Of a stretch of 64,000 nt of DNA, positions 1 through 8,843 are shown one piece after another. Position 1 is the first letter of the stretch; every line of letters starts with the position of its first letter. A program made the position numbers and the translations under genes. The notes beneath the pieces were generated by a model. The model had not been told where the DNA came from, made no database searches, and saw nothing but the letters and a program-made list of their open reading frames with translations. Source of the stretch: Halobacteriales archaeon QH_8_64_26 (lineage in GTDB: Archaea; Halobacteriota; Halobacteria; Halobacteriales; Halococcaceae); contig PXRA01000045.1 in assembly GCA_003021725.1 (NCBI GenBank), positions 1 through 64,000 of the forward strand. The letters are read 5' to 3'.

Positions 1-1
1 C

Positions 2-183
2 GACGAGGAGATCTATAATGTCAATGGCGGCGCGATCGCGATCGGCCATCCCCTCGGCGCGACCGGCGCGCGCCTCCCCGTGACCCTGATCCACGAGATA
101 GCAAAACGCGACGCCGATCGGGGGATCGCGACCGAGTGTGTCGGCTTCGGGCAGGGCGCGGCGATCGAGTTCTCGCGGCCGTA
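2..183 (+). CDS. Thiolase (acetyl-CoA C-acyltransferase), C-terminal fragment
   Basis: Only the last 60 codons are inside the window; the gene begins to the left. The visible peptide carries the thiolase C-terminal signature ([16 protein letters not shown]) with its catalytic His, followed by CVGFGQGAA, which holds the C-terminal active-site Cys. Thiolases condense or cleave acyl-CoA in the cytoplasm. The FabG/PhaB-type reductase about 1 kb downstream on the other strand could use an acetoacetyl-CoA product, but no PHA synthase is visible, so a polyester role is only a possibility. Biosynthetic and degradative thiolases cannot be told apart from this fragment. Confidence 0.9.
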
Positions 184-548
184 GTCGAACCCGTCTTTCG
201 ATCCTCGTTCGTCCTTCCAGTTTCGAGAGCGTCTCTTACGCTATCCCTTCCTTTAGCCCCGTCGTCGCTCACTCGACGCCGCGCTGTGCCAGGATCAGCG
301 GGAACGACCCGCCGAGTTCGTCGTCCGCTCCCCGAGTCGACACGACGTCGAATCCGACATCGGCAGGCGTCGCTGTCGTCGCCTCGGTATCGGGGAAGGA
401 CCACTCCGTCCGGGTCGCGGTCGATGCCGGTTGCGAGTTTGAGCATGTATACCCGTCGTACTCGATCGTATATGCATTACGTGTGGAGTTCTCGGAACTG
501 TGTGAGGGGAAACGGGCGAGTTTTCCGACCGGCACTCCTTTCCCGGCC
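184..548. other. Intergenic region, no confident gene
   Basis: This gap lies between the thiolase stop and the PsiE-like gene. An upstream open frame runs through it, but its translation is Ser/Arg-rich and not protein-like. A slightly AT-richer stretch near 446-480 (gtatacc, cgtatatgc) could hold the promoter of the downstream gene. No RNA gene or repeat was recognised. Confidence 0.4.
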
Positions 549-1004
549 GTGGCGTTCGACGATTCGCTTTCGGCCGATCGCCTGATCGACCTCTCGGGAC
601 GGATCGTCCGAGGAACGGAGGTCGCCGCTGCGTACCTCCTGGTGGGTCTGTTCGCGGTCGGTGTCATCGACATAGCGATCCGGATCGGCGAACTCGCAGT
701 CTCGGGGCGGATCACCCGTCCACAGGCAATCATCGGCCTGCTCGATCCCTTTCTCCTCCTGTTCGTTATCGTCGAACTCTACCAGACGGTCGTCGCCTAC
801 AGCCGCGAGGAAGACGAGGTCTCGGTCGTCACCACCGCGATCTACGCGGGCATGATCGCAATGATTCGGAAGGCGATCCTCTTTCAGACCGGCGACTACG
901 ACACCGAGATTCAGGCTCTGACCGCCGCCGGGTCGTATATGCTCATCCTCGTCGGCCTCGCGGTCGTCCTCTTCGTCGCCTACCGATACGGCCGCGAGAA
1001 CTGA
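549..1004 (+). CDS. PsiE-like four-helix membrane protein
   Basis: A protein of about 151 residues, with four hydrophobic helices and almost no soluble part: roughly residues 20-41, 56-78, 91-110 and 130-148. The order and the charged loop after helix 2 (YSREEDEVS) resemble the phosphate-starvation-inducible PsiE family, whose biochemical role is unknown. The open frame extends upstream to a GTG at 138, but that part overlaps the thiolase and has a non-protein composition, so I chose the GTG at 549. Another GTG at 483 is possible. No phosphate-responsive site was recognised. Confidence 0.65.
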   Translation: MAFDDSLSADRLIDLSGRIVRGTEVAAAYLLVGLFAVGVIDIAIRIGELAVSGRITRPQAIIGLLDPFLLLFVIVELYQTVVAYSREEDEVSVVTTAIYAGMIAMIRKAILFQTGDYDTEIQALTAAGSYMLILVGLAVVLFVAYRYGREN

Positions 1005-1081
1005 GCCAGCTCGGAGCACTCCTTGTGATCGACCGACCGCCGGTGCACCTCGATAGCGTGTTTCCGAGCGGTTTCGAGCCT

Positions 1082-1837
1082 CTACCACTCCATGCCGCCG
1101 TTGACCGCTACGATCTGGCCGGTCATGTAACTCGACTCGGGGCTGGCGACGAAGCGGACGATCCCCGAGACGTCCTCGACCTCGGCGAAGCGATCCAGCG
1201 GGATGCGCTCTAAGATCTGCTCTCTGACCCGGTCGGGCACCCCCTCCAGCATGTCGGTCTCGACGAACCCCGGGGCGACACAGTTCGCGGTCGAGCCGCT
1301 ACTCGCCATCTCTAAGGCCACTGTCCGGGTGAAGCCGAACAGCCCCGATTTGGTCGTCGCGTAGTTCGCCTGGCCGTAATTGCCCTGCTGGCCGACGACC
1401 GAGGAGATGTTGATCAGCCGGCCGTGTTCGGCCTCCAAGATGTCGTCGTACAGACAGTGTGTGCAGTTGAACGTCCCAGTGAGGTTCACGTCGAGCACTC
1501 GCTGCCAGTCCTCAGGGGTGAGTTTCTTGAACACCTTGTCGATGTTCATCCCGGCGTTGTTGACCAGGACGTCGACCTCGCCCATCGAATCGTGGACGTC
1601 TTCGACCATTCCCTCTACCTCCTCGTACTCGGAGACGTCACACTGAGCGGCCATGGCCTGCTGGCCCATGTCCTCGATTTCCTCGACGACCTCGTGGGCC
1701 GCAGCCTCGGAGCTGCGGTAGTTAACGACGACGTCCGCGTCGACGTTCGCCAGTTCGATCGCGATTCCCCGTCCGATCCCCCGCGAGGCCCCCGTTACGA
1801 GGCAGGTCTGCCCTTCGAGCGTTTTTCGTAGTACCAT
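1082..1837 (-). CDS. SDR-family beta-ketoacyl / acetoacetyl-CoA reductase (FabG/PhaB type)
   Basis: A 251-residue classical short-chain dehydrogenase. The Rossmann motif TGASRGIG lies at 15-22, NNAG at 93-96, and the catalytic residues are Asn118, Ser146, Tyr159 and Lys163 (NYATTK). The C-terminal PGFVETDM stretch is typical of FabG/PhaB enzymes, which reduce 3-oxoacyl thioesters with NAD(P)H. The frame opens 27 codons earlier, but the extension is Arg/Gly-rich, and the start at MVLRKTLEG fits the family length of about 250. With the thiolase fragment nearby it may act on acetoacetyl-CoA; acyl-chain specificity cannot be read from sequence. Confidence 0.88.
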   Translation of the reverse strand: MVLRKTLEGQTCLVTGASRGIGRGIAIELANVDADVVVNYRSSEAAAHEVVEEIEDMGQQAMAAQCDVSEYEEVEGMVEDVHDSMGEVDVLVNNAGMNIDKVFKKLTPEDWQRVLDVNLTGTFNCTHCLYDDILEAEHGRLINISSVVGQQGNYGQANYATTKSGLFGFTRTVALEMASSGSTANCVAPGFVETDMLEGVPDRVREQILERIPLDRFAEVEDVSGIVRFVASPESSYMTGQIVAVNGGMEW

Positions 1838-2123
1838 TGTGGTCCCGGCCGGAGGCCCTCGGGCGGCTACAGCCAGCCTTAGCCCCCGTCCCTGTCTTCC
1901 CCATCCGGAACGACGCATATAGTAATTTTCTTAATATAGATATCATGATAGCAATGCCGTTACTCGATTTCGGTTTCGAGTACCACTCGTCGGCATCGGC
2001 CGTTCCCCGAAACCGCCGAGAACTGCCCTGTTCCGGCGCTCGGAGGAGAGTCGGCCGGAACGACTTTAGGCCGGTCGAAAGCGACAACTACTTTCCAGTT
2101 GCTCTACAGCCCGAGCATACGGA

Positions 2124-3290
2124 ATGACGCCCGATACCTGTGTTATCGTCCCCACGATCCGCGAGTTCGAGTGCATGCGTTCGTACTTCGCGAACGCCCG
2201 CGAGCACGGCTTCGACCTCGACCGGCTGTTCGTCCTCTTAGTGACCGAGGACTTCTGTGAAACCGAGGCCATGGCCGCAATGCTCGACGAGGAGGGCGTC
2301 TCGGGGGCGGTTTTCGACGGCACCCGACGCGAGCAGTGGTACGACGAGCAGGACATCGGCGAGTTCTCCCACGTGATCCCCGATGCGAGCCACGCCGAGA
2401 CGAGCTTCGGACTGCTGTATATGTGGGCGAACCCCCAGTTCGACTACGGCTTCTTCATCGACGACGATACCCTCCCACACGAGGGGTTCGACTTCTTCGG
2501 CCGCCACTTCGCGAACCTCCAGTACGACGGCGAGTTAGAGGAGATCGGCTCCTCCGAGCAGTGGACGAACGTGCTCTATCAGACCTTCGACGAGCACGGG
2601 CTCTACCCGCGGGGCTATCCCTACTCGGCGATGGACGAGGACATCGAGCGTGGCATCCGAGAGACCAACGACGTCGTCGCTTCCCAAGGGCTCTGGACGA
2701 ACGTTCCCGATCTCGACGCGGTTCGCATCCTGCTCGACGGCGACCTGAAGGGTCAGGCCCAGACCCGCCTGGACGCCGAGCACTACGATGGCGACTTCCT
2801 CGCCGCCCGGGGGAGCTATCTCACGGTCTGTTCGATGAACCTCGCCTTCGAGCGCGAGGTGATCCCCGCGTTCTACCAGCTCCCGATGGACGACAACCCC
2901 TGGGAAGTCGGCCGCTTCGACGACATCTGGAGCGGCGTCTTCCTCAAACGGGCCTGTGACGTTCTCGGGAAGGACATCTTCAATGGCTACCCGCTCTGTG
3001 TCCACAACAAAGCCTCCCGCTCTACCTTTTCGGATCTCAACAACGAGGTTCCCGCGCTCGAACTCAACGAACACGTCTGGGAGATCGCCGACGGTGCGGG
3101 CACTGACGCCGACTCCTACGGCGAGGTCTTCGAAGCCATCGCGGCCGCGCTGGTTCATAGCGATTATAGCGAGTACGAGAACGGTGATTTCCTTGCCTTC
3201 GTCGGCGAGCACATGTACGACTGGCTCGCCTGTCTCGACGCGCTCGCTCCCGGAACCGTCCCCGAGGCCCGCGCGGCAGCCGACGACTAG
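2124..3290 (+). CDS. Reversibly glycosylated polypeptide / UDP-arabinopyranose mutase-like protein
   Basis: A 388-residue homologue of the plant RGP/UAM family, which interconverts UDP-arabinopyranose and UDP-arabinofuranose and self-glycosylates. Visible motifs are the metal-binding DDD at 113-115 (YGFFIDDDTLP), RGYPYS at 163-168, SQGLWTNVPDLDA around 187-199, CSMNLAFERE, GRFDDIWSG and HNKAS. Arg163 aligns with the plant arginine reported as the glycosylation site (Arg158 in the family literature), while the second plant arginine seven residues on is Met170 here. The frame starts cleanly at ATG. The substrate in this organism is unknown; a role in nucleotide-sugar supply for the surface glycans nearby is an inference. 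Confidence 0.8.
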   Translation: MTPDTCVIVPTIREFECMRSYFANAREHGFDLDRLFVLLVTEDFCETEAMAAMLDEEGVSGAVFDGTRREQWYDEQDIGEFSHVIPDASHAETSFGLLYMWANPQFDYGFFIDDDTLPHEGFDFFGRHFANLQYDGELEEIGSSEQWTNVLYQTFDEHGLYPRGYPYSAMDEDIERGIRETNDVVASQGLWTNVPDLDAVRILLDGDLKGQAQTRLDAEHYDGDFLAARGSYLTVCSMNLAFEREVIPAFYQLPMDDNPWEVGRFDDIWSGVFLKRACDVLGKDIFNGYPLCVHNKASRSTFSDLNNEVPALELNEHVWEIADGAGTDADSYGEVFEAIAAALVHSDYSEYENGDFLAFVGEHMYDWLACLDALAPGTVPEARAAADD

Positions 3291-3430
3291 TTCGATCGTT
3301 GCTCCGTCGGTCACGCTCCATCGGCCAGTCGCGGCGCTTACGATCACGTTCCGGTTCTCCCCTCTCGACCGGCTAGCCGTCGGTGTGCCAGTCGGCCGGC
3401 CGTCGAGCGATCGGTACAGGGGAAACCTAT

Positions 3431-3446
3431 TTTAGGCTGGCCAAAA
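3431..3446. promoter_or_regulatory. Iron-regulator-like operator, copy 1 (imperfect)
   Basis: TTTAGGCTGGCCAAAA is an imperfect inverted repeat of the TTTAGGC-N2-GCCTAAA type. It ends 13 bases before the ATG at 3460 and overlaps the likely promoter (acctatttt). Related palindromes occur at 4442 and 4527. DtxR-family iron regulators (SirR/Idr type) of haloarchaea bind sites of this kind. Confidence 0.6.
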
Positions 3447-3459
3447 ATAACCGGTTCGT

Positions 3460-4332
3460 ATGCCACACAGGACATCGATCGCGTTCGTCGTCACGGCCAT
3501 GGTGGTCGCGGCGGCGGTCGGCCCCGCCGTAGCGTCGGCGGCCGAGCAGACGGAAACGGACGTACAACTGAACGGAGAGATCGACAGCCGGGAGGAAGCG
3601 GTGCTGTTCGCTCGCAACGTCGATGAGGTCAAAGGCCACCTACGGGCCTCGATCCGGCTGGCGGGCAACTACCAGCCTGAGGAGGTACAGTTCCATGCCG
3701 ATCACGCCTACACCGACTACTGGAACGCGAGCAGCCCGAGGGGGCCGCTCCAACCCGCGATCGCGAGCGCGAACGAGTCGCTCGCCGGCGAACTCGAAAC
3801 GAAACTAGCGTCGCTCGACTCGAAAGCGACGTCGCTCTCGCCGACGGCCTACGAGCGCTACGTCCGCGAAGAGGTCTTTCCGCTGCTCGATCGGGCGCTC
3901 GAAGACGCGGTTCCGAGCGAGTACCGCGAGAGCGAGGACTTCGACGCCGACGTGACCGTGGCCGTACTCGATCGGATCGAAGGGGAGTACGCCGCGGGCA
4001 TAAACGAGTCAGGGGCCGTTGCGAGCCGCGAGGGTTATCGGGAGTACTGGGACGCCCGCGGGTTCATCGTGCAAGCCAGCGAGCGCTACGAGGGAGAACT
4101 CGCCCCGACGTTCGGTCCCCTCGCACACACGCAGGTCGAGGAGTCCTTCACCGAGCTACAGGCGAATGCCTCCCGGCAGGCATCCCCTTCGGAGCTGACG
4201 GCGATCACTGCCGACCTGCGCTCGACGCTCTCGAACCCCGGCGAGGATGAGAGCGCCTTCGAAGATCTGCTTGAACTGTTCGCTACCCTCCTCGAAGAAC
4301 TATCGGACGGGACGACCGACGGTTCGAGCTGA
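3460..4332 (+). CDS. Secreted helical protein of an iron-uptake locus, function unknown
   Basis: A 290-residue protein with a Sec-type signal peptide (hydrophobic residues 8-27, ending near ASAAEQ) and a mature part that looks entirely alpha-helical and acidic. Recognisable patches are FARNVDEVKGHLRASIRLA near 50 and FHADHAYTDYW near 78. I see no lipobox or C-terminal anchor. The protein may belong to the haloarchaeal DUF5059-like secreted family, but I am not sure. It lies directly upstream of an iron ABC transporter and has its own operator-like palindrome at the start codon, so an accessory role in extracytoplasmic iron handling is inferred. His/Asp/Glu-rich helices are compatible with metal binding. 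Confidence 0.7.
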   Translation: MPHRTSIAFVVTAMVVAAAVGPAVASAAEQTETDVQLNGEIDSREEAVLFARNVDEVKGHLRASIRLAGNYQPEEVQFHADHAYTDYWNASSPRGPLQPAIASANESLAGELETKLASLDSKATSLSPTAYERYVREEVFPLLDRALEDAVPSEYRESEDFDADVTVAVLDRIEGEYAAGINESGAVASREGYREYWDARGFIVQASERYEGELAPTFGPLAHTQVEESFTELQANASRQASPSELTAITADLRSTLSNPGEDESAFEDLLELFATLLEELSDGTTDGSS

Positions 4333-4441
4333 CCGTAGACGAACCGGAACTCGACCGCTGGCCGAGCGCGCCGGCTTACCCGCCGACGACCGGTCCCTCG
4401 ACGGTCCGCCCTCCTCCGCGACGGCAGGGAGGGAAAGATTA

Positions 4442-4457
4442 TTTAGGATCGCCGAAA
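4442..4457. promoter_or_regulatory. Iron-regulator-like operator, copy 2 (degenerate)
   Basis: TTTAGGATCGCCGAAA keeps the TTTAGG half-site and a degenerate second half. It is about 70 bases upstream of the perfect copy at 4527 in the same intergenic region, so it could be an auxiliary site for the same regulator. Confidence 0.4.
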
Positions 4458-4526
4458 TCATAGGACGTATCGCCACCCAGCTCGCAAGCCAGAAGAACGG
4501 TGCTACCGAACCGTTAGGTATAAATT

Positions 4527-4544
4527 ATTTAGGCGTGCCTAAAT
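4527..4544. promoter_or_regulatory. Perfect iron-regulator-like palindrome at the ABC operon promoter
   Basis: ATTTAGGCGTGCCTAAAT has perfect 8-base arms around a 2-base centre. It directly abuts a TATA element (TATAAATTA, 4519-4527) and lies 14 bases before the ATG at 4559. A TATA box there places the transcript start at or just before the start codon, so the mRNA is probably leaderless. A DtxR-family repressor bound here would cover the TATA/start region and block the operon when iron is plentiful. Confidence 0.75.
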
Positions 4545-4558
4545 CCGGTAGGGATCGA

Positions 4559-5827
4559 ATGACACGAGACGACGCTTCCGAGCACTCCGATCGACCGACA
4601 GGACGTACTCGACGAGCCGTTCTCGCTGCCGGGACGGTCGGACTGGCGGGACTGGCGGGCTGTTCGGCGCTCTCCGGCGGGGATGGCGGGGGTAACGGTA
4701 CGACGACCGGAACCGAGACCGGGACGATGACGGGGACCGAAACCACCGGGAACGCGACCAACGGTACGGCCCAACAAGGCAACGCAGCCACCGGCGAGGC
4801 GCTCCCGATCGAGGAGTATCGGGGCTCGGGCCCGCTCGTCCAACAGCGTCCTTCGCTCAGCGGAACCTCGATCCAAGACCTGCCGCCGCTATCGGGCGAG
4901 CTCACGATCTACCTCGGTGGGGGAGAGGGTGGCCTCTATACGAACCTGATCTCGTTGCTCGAACGTACCTATCCCGACTTCGAGCCCCGGACCCGCCTCG
5001 CGCCCACGTCTCAGCTCGCGAACACGATCATCCAGGAGACCAGCGCCGGTAGCAGCCCGGCGGACGTGTTCTGGTCGGTCGACGCCGGGTCGCTCGGCGT
5101 CGTTGCCGAACGGAACGCAACGGTGGCGCTCCCCCAGCGGGTGGTCGAGTCCGTCCCCCAGCAGTTCCACCCGCGCGAGGACTGGGTCGGCGTCGCCGGC
5201 CGCGCACGCAGCGTCCCCTACAACACCGACCAGCTCGATCGCTCACGGATCCCCGAGGACGTACTTGCCTTCACGAACGCGAACGTTCTTCAGGGGAACA
5301 TGGGATGGGCACCTAGTTATGGGGCCTTCCAAGCTTTTGTCACCGCGATGCGCCTGCTCACGAGCCGGGGGCGCACGAAACGGTGGCTCAACGGGATGCA
5401 AGAGCAAGGTATTCGGACCTTCCCCGACGAGTTCCTCGTCTCGAACGCGGTCGCCGACGGGGAGATCACCGCGGGTTTTGCGAACCACTACTACGCGCTG
5501 CGGGTACAGGCCGCCCGCCCGAACGCGCCGATCGACCTCGCGTTTACCGAAGGCGGTCCGGGCGCACTGATCAACGTCTCCGGCGCGGAGATCATCGAGG
5601 GCACCCAACGACGGCAACTGGCGACGAACTTCATCCATCACCTGCTCACCATCGAAGCTCAAGAGTTCTTCGCCACGCGAGCCTTTGGCTATCCGATGAT
5701 TCCCGGCGTCCCGCCGGTGGGTGGGCTGCCGACGATCGACGAACTCCAGCCCCCACAGCTCGATCTCGCGCGGCTCTCGAACCTCCAACCGACCCTCCGG
5801 CTCATGCGCGAGGTGGGTGTGCTCTGA
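4559..5827 (+). CDS. Iron(III) ABC transporter substrate-binding lipoprotein
   Basis: A 422-residue extracytoplasmic binding protein. The N-terminus has a twin-arginine signal (RTRRAVLAAG, 16-25) and a lipobox LAGC with Cys35, so it is a Tat-exported lipoprotein. A Thr/Gly-rich linker follows (about 40-80), then a periplasmic-binding fold of the type that captures Fe(III) (LTIYLGGGEGGLYTNLI near 115; ADVFWSVDAG; FANHYYALRV). The frame is open upstream to 4247, but the ATG at 4559 follows the TATA/operator correctly and gives a normal signal peptide. It is the first gene of a three-gene operon with permease and ATPase. Other metals cannot be excluded. Confidence 0.88.
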   Translation: MTRDDASEHSDRPTGRTRRAVLAAGTVGLAGLAGCSALSGGDGGGNGTTTGTETGTMTGTETTGNATNGTAQQGNAATGEALPIEEYRGSGPLVQQRPSLSGTSIQDLPPLSGELTIYLGGGEGGLYTNLISLLERTYPDFEPRTRLAPTSQLANTIIQETSAGSSPADVFWSVDAGSLGVVAERNATVALPQRVVESVPQQFHPREDWVGVAGRARSVPYNTDQLDRSRIPEDVLAFTNANVLQGNMGWAPSYGAFQAFVTAMRLLTSRGRTKRWLNGMQEQGIRTFPDEFLVSNAVADGEITAGFANHYYALRVQAARPNAPIDLAFTEGGPGALINVSGAEIIEGTQRRQLATNFIHHLLTIEAQEFFATRAFGYPMIPGVPPVGGLPTIDELQPPQLDLARLSNLQPTLRLMREVGVL

Positions 5828-5828
5828 G

Positions 5829-7460
5829 ATGCGCTCGGGAGGGCACCTCGGAGCACTGGCCGGTCGGTTCCGTGGGGACGAGGAGGACGGCGACCGCCCG
5901 CCGATCGCCCTGGTACTGCTCGCCGGCGCGATCGCCGCCGCGGTACTCTCGCCGATCGCCTGGCTCGTTCTCAGGGTGGCGGGCATCGAGACGAGCTATG
6001 CGCTGTCCTTGCTCACCGGCGCTGCGACGACCTCGGTCCTCGCGAATAGCCTCGCGCTCGTCGGGGCGGTCACGGCCGCCTCGATCGCCATCGGCGTCCC
6101 CCTCGCCGTGCTCACCGCCCGCACCGACCTGCCCTTCCGTCGGTTTTTCACCGTCGCGGTCGCCCTGCCCCTTGTCGTACCGAGTTACATCGGGGCCTTC
6201 GCGTTCGTCTCCGCCTTCGGTCCTCGGGGAGTGCTCGCCGGCCTACTGGCTCCGATCGGGGTCGAGTCGATCCCGACGATCTATGGCTTCGGGGGCACCG
6301 TGCTGGTCCTCACGCTCTTTACCTATCCGTACGTCTATCTCACGACCCGGGCCTCGCTGCTCGCCGCGGACGCGAGCTTGCCGGAAGCCGCCCGGACGCT
6401 CGGGGAAAGTAGTACTGGGGCCTTCCGCCGGGTTACCCTCCCGCAGATCGCCCCCGGGATCGCCGCCGGCGCGCTGCTGGTCGCTCTCTATACTTTGTCG
6501 GATTTCGGGACGCCGGCGATCATGCAGTTCGATACGTTCACGCGGATCATCTTCGTCGAGTACAACGCCTTCGGCCGGGATTTCGCCGCGTTGCTATCCC
6601 TCCAACTGCTCGCGGTCACGGGCGTGATTCTCGCGCTTGAATCCCGTCTGGGAGCCGACCGCAGCGGGGCCTATGCCAGTCGCGGCGCGCGGAGCGGCGG
6701 CGAGACGGCACTCGGCGTCTGGAAGCTTCCGGCGCTCGCGTTCTGTCTCGCGGTGCTCGCGCTCTGTCTTCTCGTCCCGGTCGGTATCTTAGCGATGTGG
6801 CTACTGCGTAGTGGCAGCCCGGGCTATGCGGGCGGGGGTTTTGCCTTCCAATGGACCTTCGCCTGGAACTCGGTGGGGGTCTCGGTGGCCGCTGCGCTGC
6901 TCTCGGCTGCGGTGGCGATTCCCATTGCCTACCTCGCCGCCCGGTATCGCTCCGCGCTCTCGACGGTCTTCGACCGGGCGACATACCTGGGCTATGCGAT
7001 GCCCGGTATCGTCCTCGGGCTCTCGTTGATCTACTTCGGGACGACGTATGCCCCGGCGCTCTACCAGACCCTGCCGCTGCTCGTCTTCGCGTACGTCGTC
7101 CGATTCCTCCCCCAGGCGATCGGGACGACCCGTTCGTCGGTCCTCCAGGTCGATCCGACGCTCGCCGGGGCGGCCCGCACGCTCGGGGAGAGTCCTTCGA
7201 GGGCGTTCCGCCGGGTGACGCTGCCGCTCATCGCGCCGGGCGTGCTCGCCGGCGCGGCGCTGGTCTTCCTGACGACGATGAAGGAGCTCCCGGCGACCTT
7301 GCTTTTACACCCGACCGGCTTCGACACGCTCGTCACCTACATCTGGCTCGTACAGGGAGCGGGCTACTACGGCGCGGCGGCGGTCCCGGCGTTGGTCTTG
7401 ATCGTCGTCTCGGGGCTGTCGATGTTCGTCATCCTCTCCCAGGAGAACACCGATTCATGA
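5829..7460 (+). CDS. Iron(III) ABC transporter permease (fused double permease)
   Basis: A 543-residue membrane protein made of two tandem binding-protein-dependent permease domains, the FbpB-type arrangement. Each half has an EAA-type loop: EAARTLGESSTGAFRRVTLP near 190-209 and AARTLGESPSRAFRRVTLP near 455. There are about 12 transmembrane helices. The ATG sits one base after the stop of the binding protein, and the end overlaps the ATPase start, so the three genes are translationally coupled. I chose 5829 rather than the longer frame because the extra residues lie inside the preceding gene. Confidence 0.9.
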   Translation: MRSGGHLGALAGRFRGDEEDGDRPPIALVLLAGAIAAAVLSPIAWLVLRVAGIETSYALSLLTGAATTSVLANSLALVGAVTAASIAIGVPLAVLTARTDLPFRRFFTVAVALPLVVPSYIGAFAFVSAFGPRGVLAGLLAPIGVESIPTIYGFGGTVLVLTLFTYPYVYLTTRASLLAADASLPEAARTLGESSTGAFRRVTLPQIAPGIAAGALLVALYTLSDFGTPAIMQFDTFTRIIFVEYNAFGRDFAALLSLQLLAVTGVILALESRLGADRSGAYASRGARSGGETALGVWKLPALAFCLAVLALCLLVPVGILAMWLLRSGSPGYAGGGFAFQWTFAWNSVGVSVAAALLSAAVAIPIAYLAARYRSALSTVFDRATYLGYAMPGIVLGLSLIYFGTTYAPALYQTLPLLVFAYVVRFLPQAIGTTRSSVLQVDPTLAGAARTLGESPSRAFRRVTLPLIAPGVLAGAALVFLTTMKELPATLLLHPTGFDTLVTYIWLVQGAGYYGAAAVPALVLIVVSGLSMFVILSQENTDS

Positions 7461-8746
7461 CTCACGAGACACGACAGAAAGAACGGCAACGAGACGCTGA
7501 CCGCGCCGAGAGTACCGATGGCGCTGATGATATCGACGCGCCGGCACGGAACGGAGCCGACGACAGGTTCGCCACGGGTGTCGCGCCGAACGCGGACACG
7601 GAAGTGCTGAGCCTCGATAGCGTGGGCAAGTCCTACGGGAGCGAGCCCGCGCTGAGCGGCCTCTCGCTGTCGGTCGAAGAAGGCGAAGTCCTAGCGCTGT
7701 TGGGCCCCTCCGGCTGTGGGAAGACGACCACCCTCCGGTTGCTCGCCGGCCTCGAACCCCCTGATACGGGTCAGCTCCATCTGCGTGGGGAGGAAATCGC
7801 GAGCGCCGGTACCGATACCTCTCGCCCCCCCGAGGAGCGGGACGTCGGGCTCGTCTTCCAGGACTTCGCGCTCTTTCCCCATCTCACCGTTTCCGAAAAC
7901 GTCGCCTTCGGCCTCGCCGGTCTCGACGACGCCGACCGAGAGGCCCGGGTCGCCGAGTTGCTGGAGTTGGTCGATCTCGCCGGCCGAGGCGAGGCCTACC
8001 CCGATACGCTTTCCGGCGGGCAGAAACAGCGTGTCGCCCTGGCGCGCTCGCTCGCGCCCGAACCCGATGTACTACTACTCGACGAACCCCTCTCGAACCT
8101 CGACGTGCGCCTCCGGGTCTCGATGCGCGAGGAGGTGCATCGAATCATCGCCGAAGCCGGCGTGACGGCGATCTGGGTCACCCACGATCAGGAGGAGGCC
8201 CTCTCGATCGCCGACCGGGTCGGGATCATGCACGACGGGCGCTTGCACCAGATCGGCGCTCCCGAGGGGGTCTTCGAGCGCCCGGCGACCCGCTTCGTCG
8301 CCTCGTTTCTGGGCCAGGCGGGCTTTCTCTCCGGGCGCATCGAAGGCGATCGCCTCGCGACCGACGTCGGCCCGATCGATCGGGGGGTACTCGACGGTGT
8401 CGATGGTCCCGACGCGACCGACGGCGAGGCCGTAGACGTGCTCGTCCGGCCGGACGACCTCCGGGTGACGCCCGCGAGCGAGGGCCACGCCCACGGTCGG
8501 ATCGTCCGCCGGCAGTACCGGGGACCATCCTTCGTCTATCGGGTCGAGACGACCGGCGGGGACGTACTGCACTGTCTACATAACCACACCGAGTCCTTCG
8601 ACGTCGGCCAAGCAGTGAGAATCGAACTCGTCGCCGGCCACCGCCTGGCGTGGTACCCCCACGAGGAAGGAAGTGGGGATGGTGCTGACGATAGGGGTGT
8701 CGAGTCCGAGGCCGAAACGGACGCCCAAGCGGTTCTCGATCGGTAA
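7457..8746 (+). CDS. Iron(III) ABC transporter ATP-binding protein
   Basis: A 429-residue ATPase. Walker A is GPSGCGKTT (83-91), Q-loop Gln135, signature LSGGQKQR (185-192), Walker B VLLLDE (205-210) and the switch His243 (WVTHDQEE). A C-terminal TOBE-like region follows. The ATG overlaps the permease stop (ATGA). An acidic, low-complexity extension of about 45 residues precedes the domain and is unusual for the family; the start could be further downstream, but the coupling overlap supports this ATG. It would energise ferric-ion uptake with the two upstream genes. Confidence 0.9.
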   Translation: MTHETRQKERQRDADRAESTDGADDIDAPARNGADDRFATGVAPNADTEVLSLDSVGKSYGSEPALSGLSLSVEEGEVLALLGPSGCGKTTTLRLLAGLEPPDTGQLHLRGEEIASAGTDTSRPPEERDVGLVFQDFALFPHLTVSENVAFGLAGLDDADREARVAELLELVDLAGRGEAYPDTLSGGQKQRVALARSLAPEPDVLLLDEPLSNLDVRLRVSMREEVHRIIAEAGVTAIWVTHDQEEALSIADRVGIMHDGRLHQIGAPEGVFERPATRFVASFLGQAGFLSGRIEGDRLATDVGPIDRGVLDGVDGPDATDGEAVDVLVRPDDLRVTPASEGHAHGRIVRRQYRGPSFVYRVETTGGDVLHCLHNHTESFDVGQAVRIELVAGHRLAWYPHEEGSGDGADDRGVESEAETDAQAVLDR

Positions 8747-8843
8747 CGGTGTTCGCTCTCGGGTCCCACGCGGCGAGCAGGCCCTTCGATACGCTTCGCC
8801 GTCGCACGATCGACTCCGACCGGCCCGATAGGGGTGCTCGCCG

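Noticed and set aside
138..548. Upstream extension of the PsiE-like gene from a GTG at 138
   Set aside because: It overlaps the thiolase coding end and has a Ser/Arg-rich, non-protein composition; the conserved part begins later.
2..1837. Polyhydroxyalkanoate synthesis locus (thiolase plus PhaB-like reductase)
   Set aside because: No PhaC, PhaE or phasin gene is visible and the two genes face each other, so the two enzymes alone do not support it.
2065..2080. TTTAGG half-site before the RGP-like gene, resembling the iron operators
   Set aside because: The second half does not match the palindrome and the gene has no iron link.
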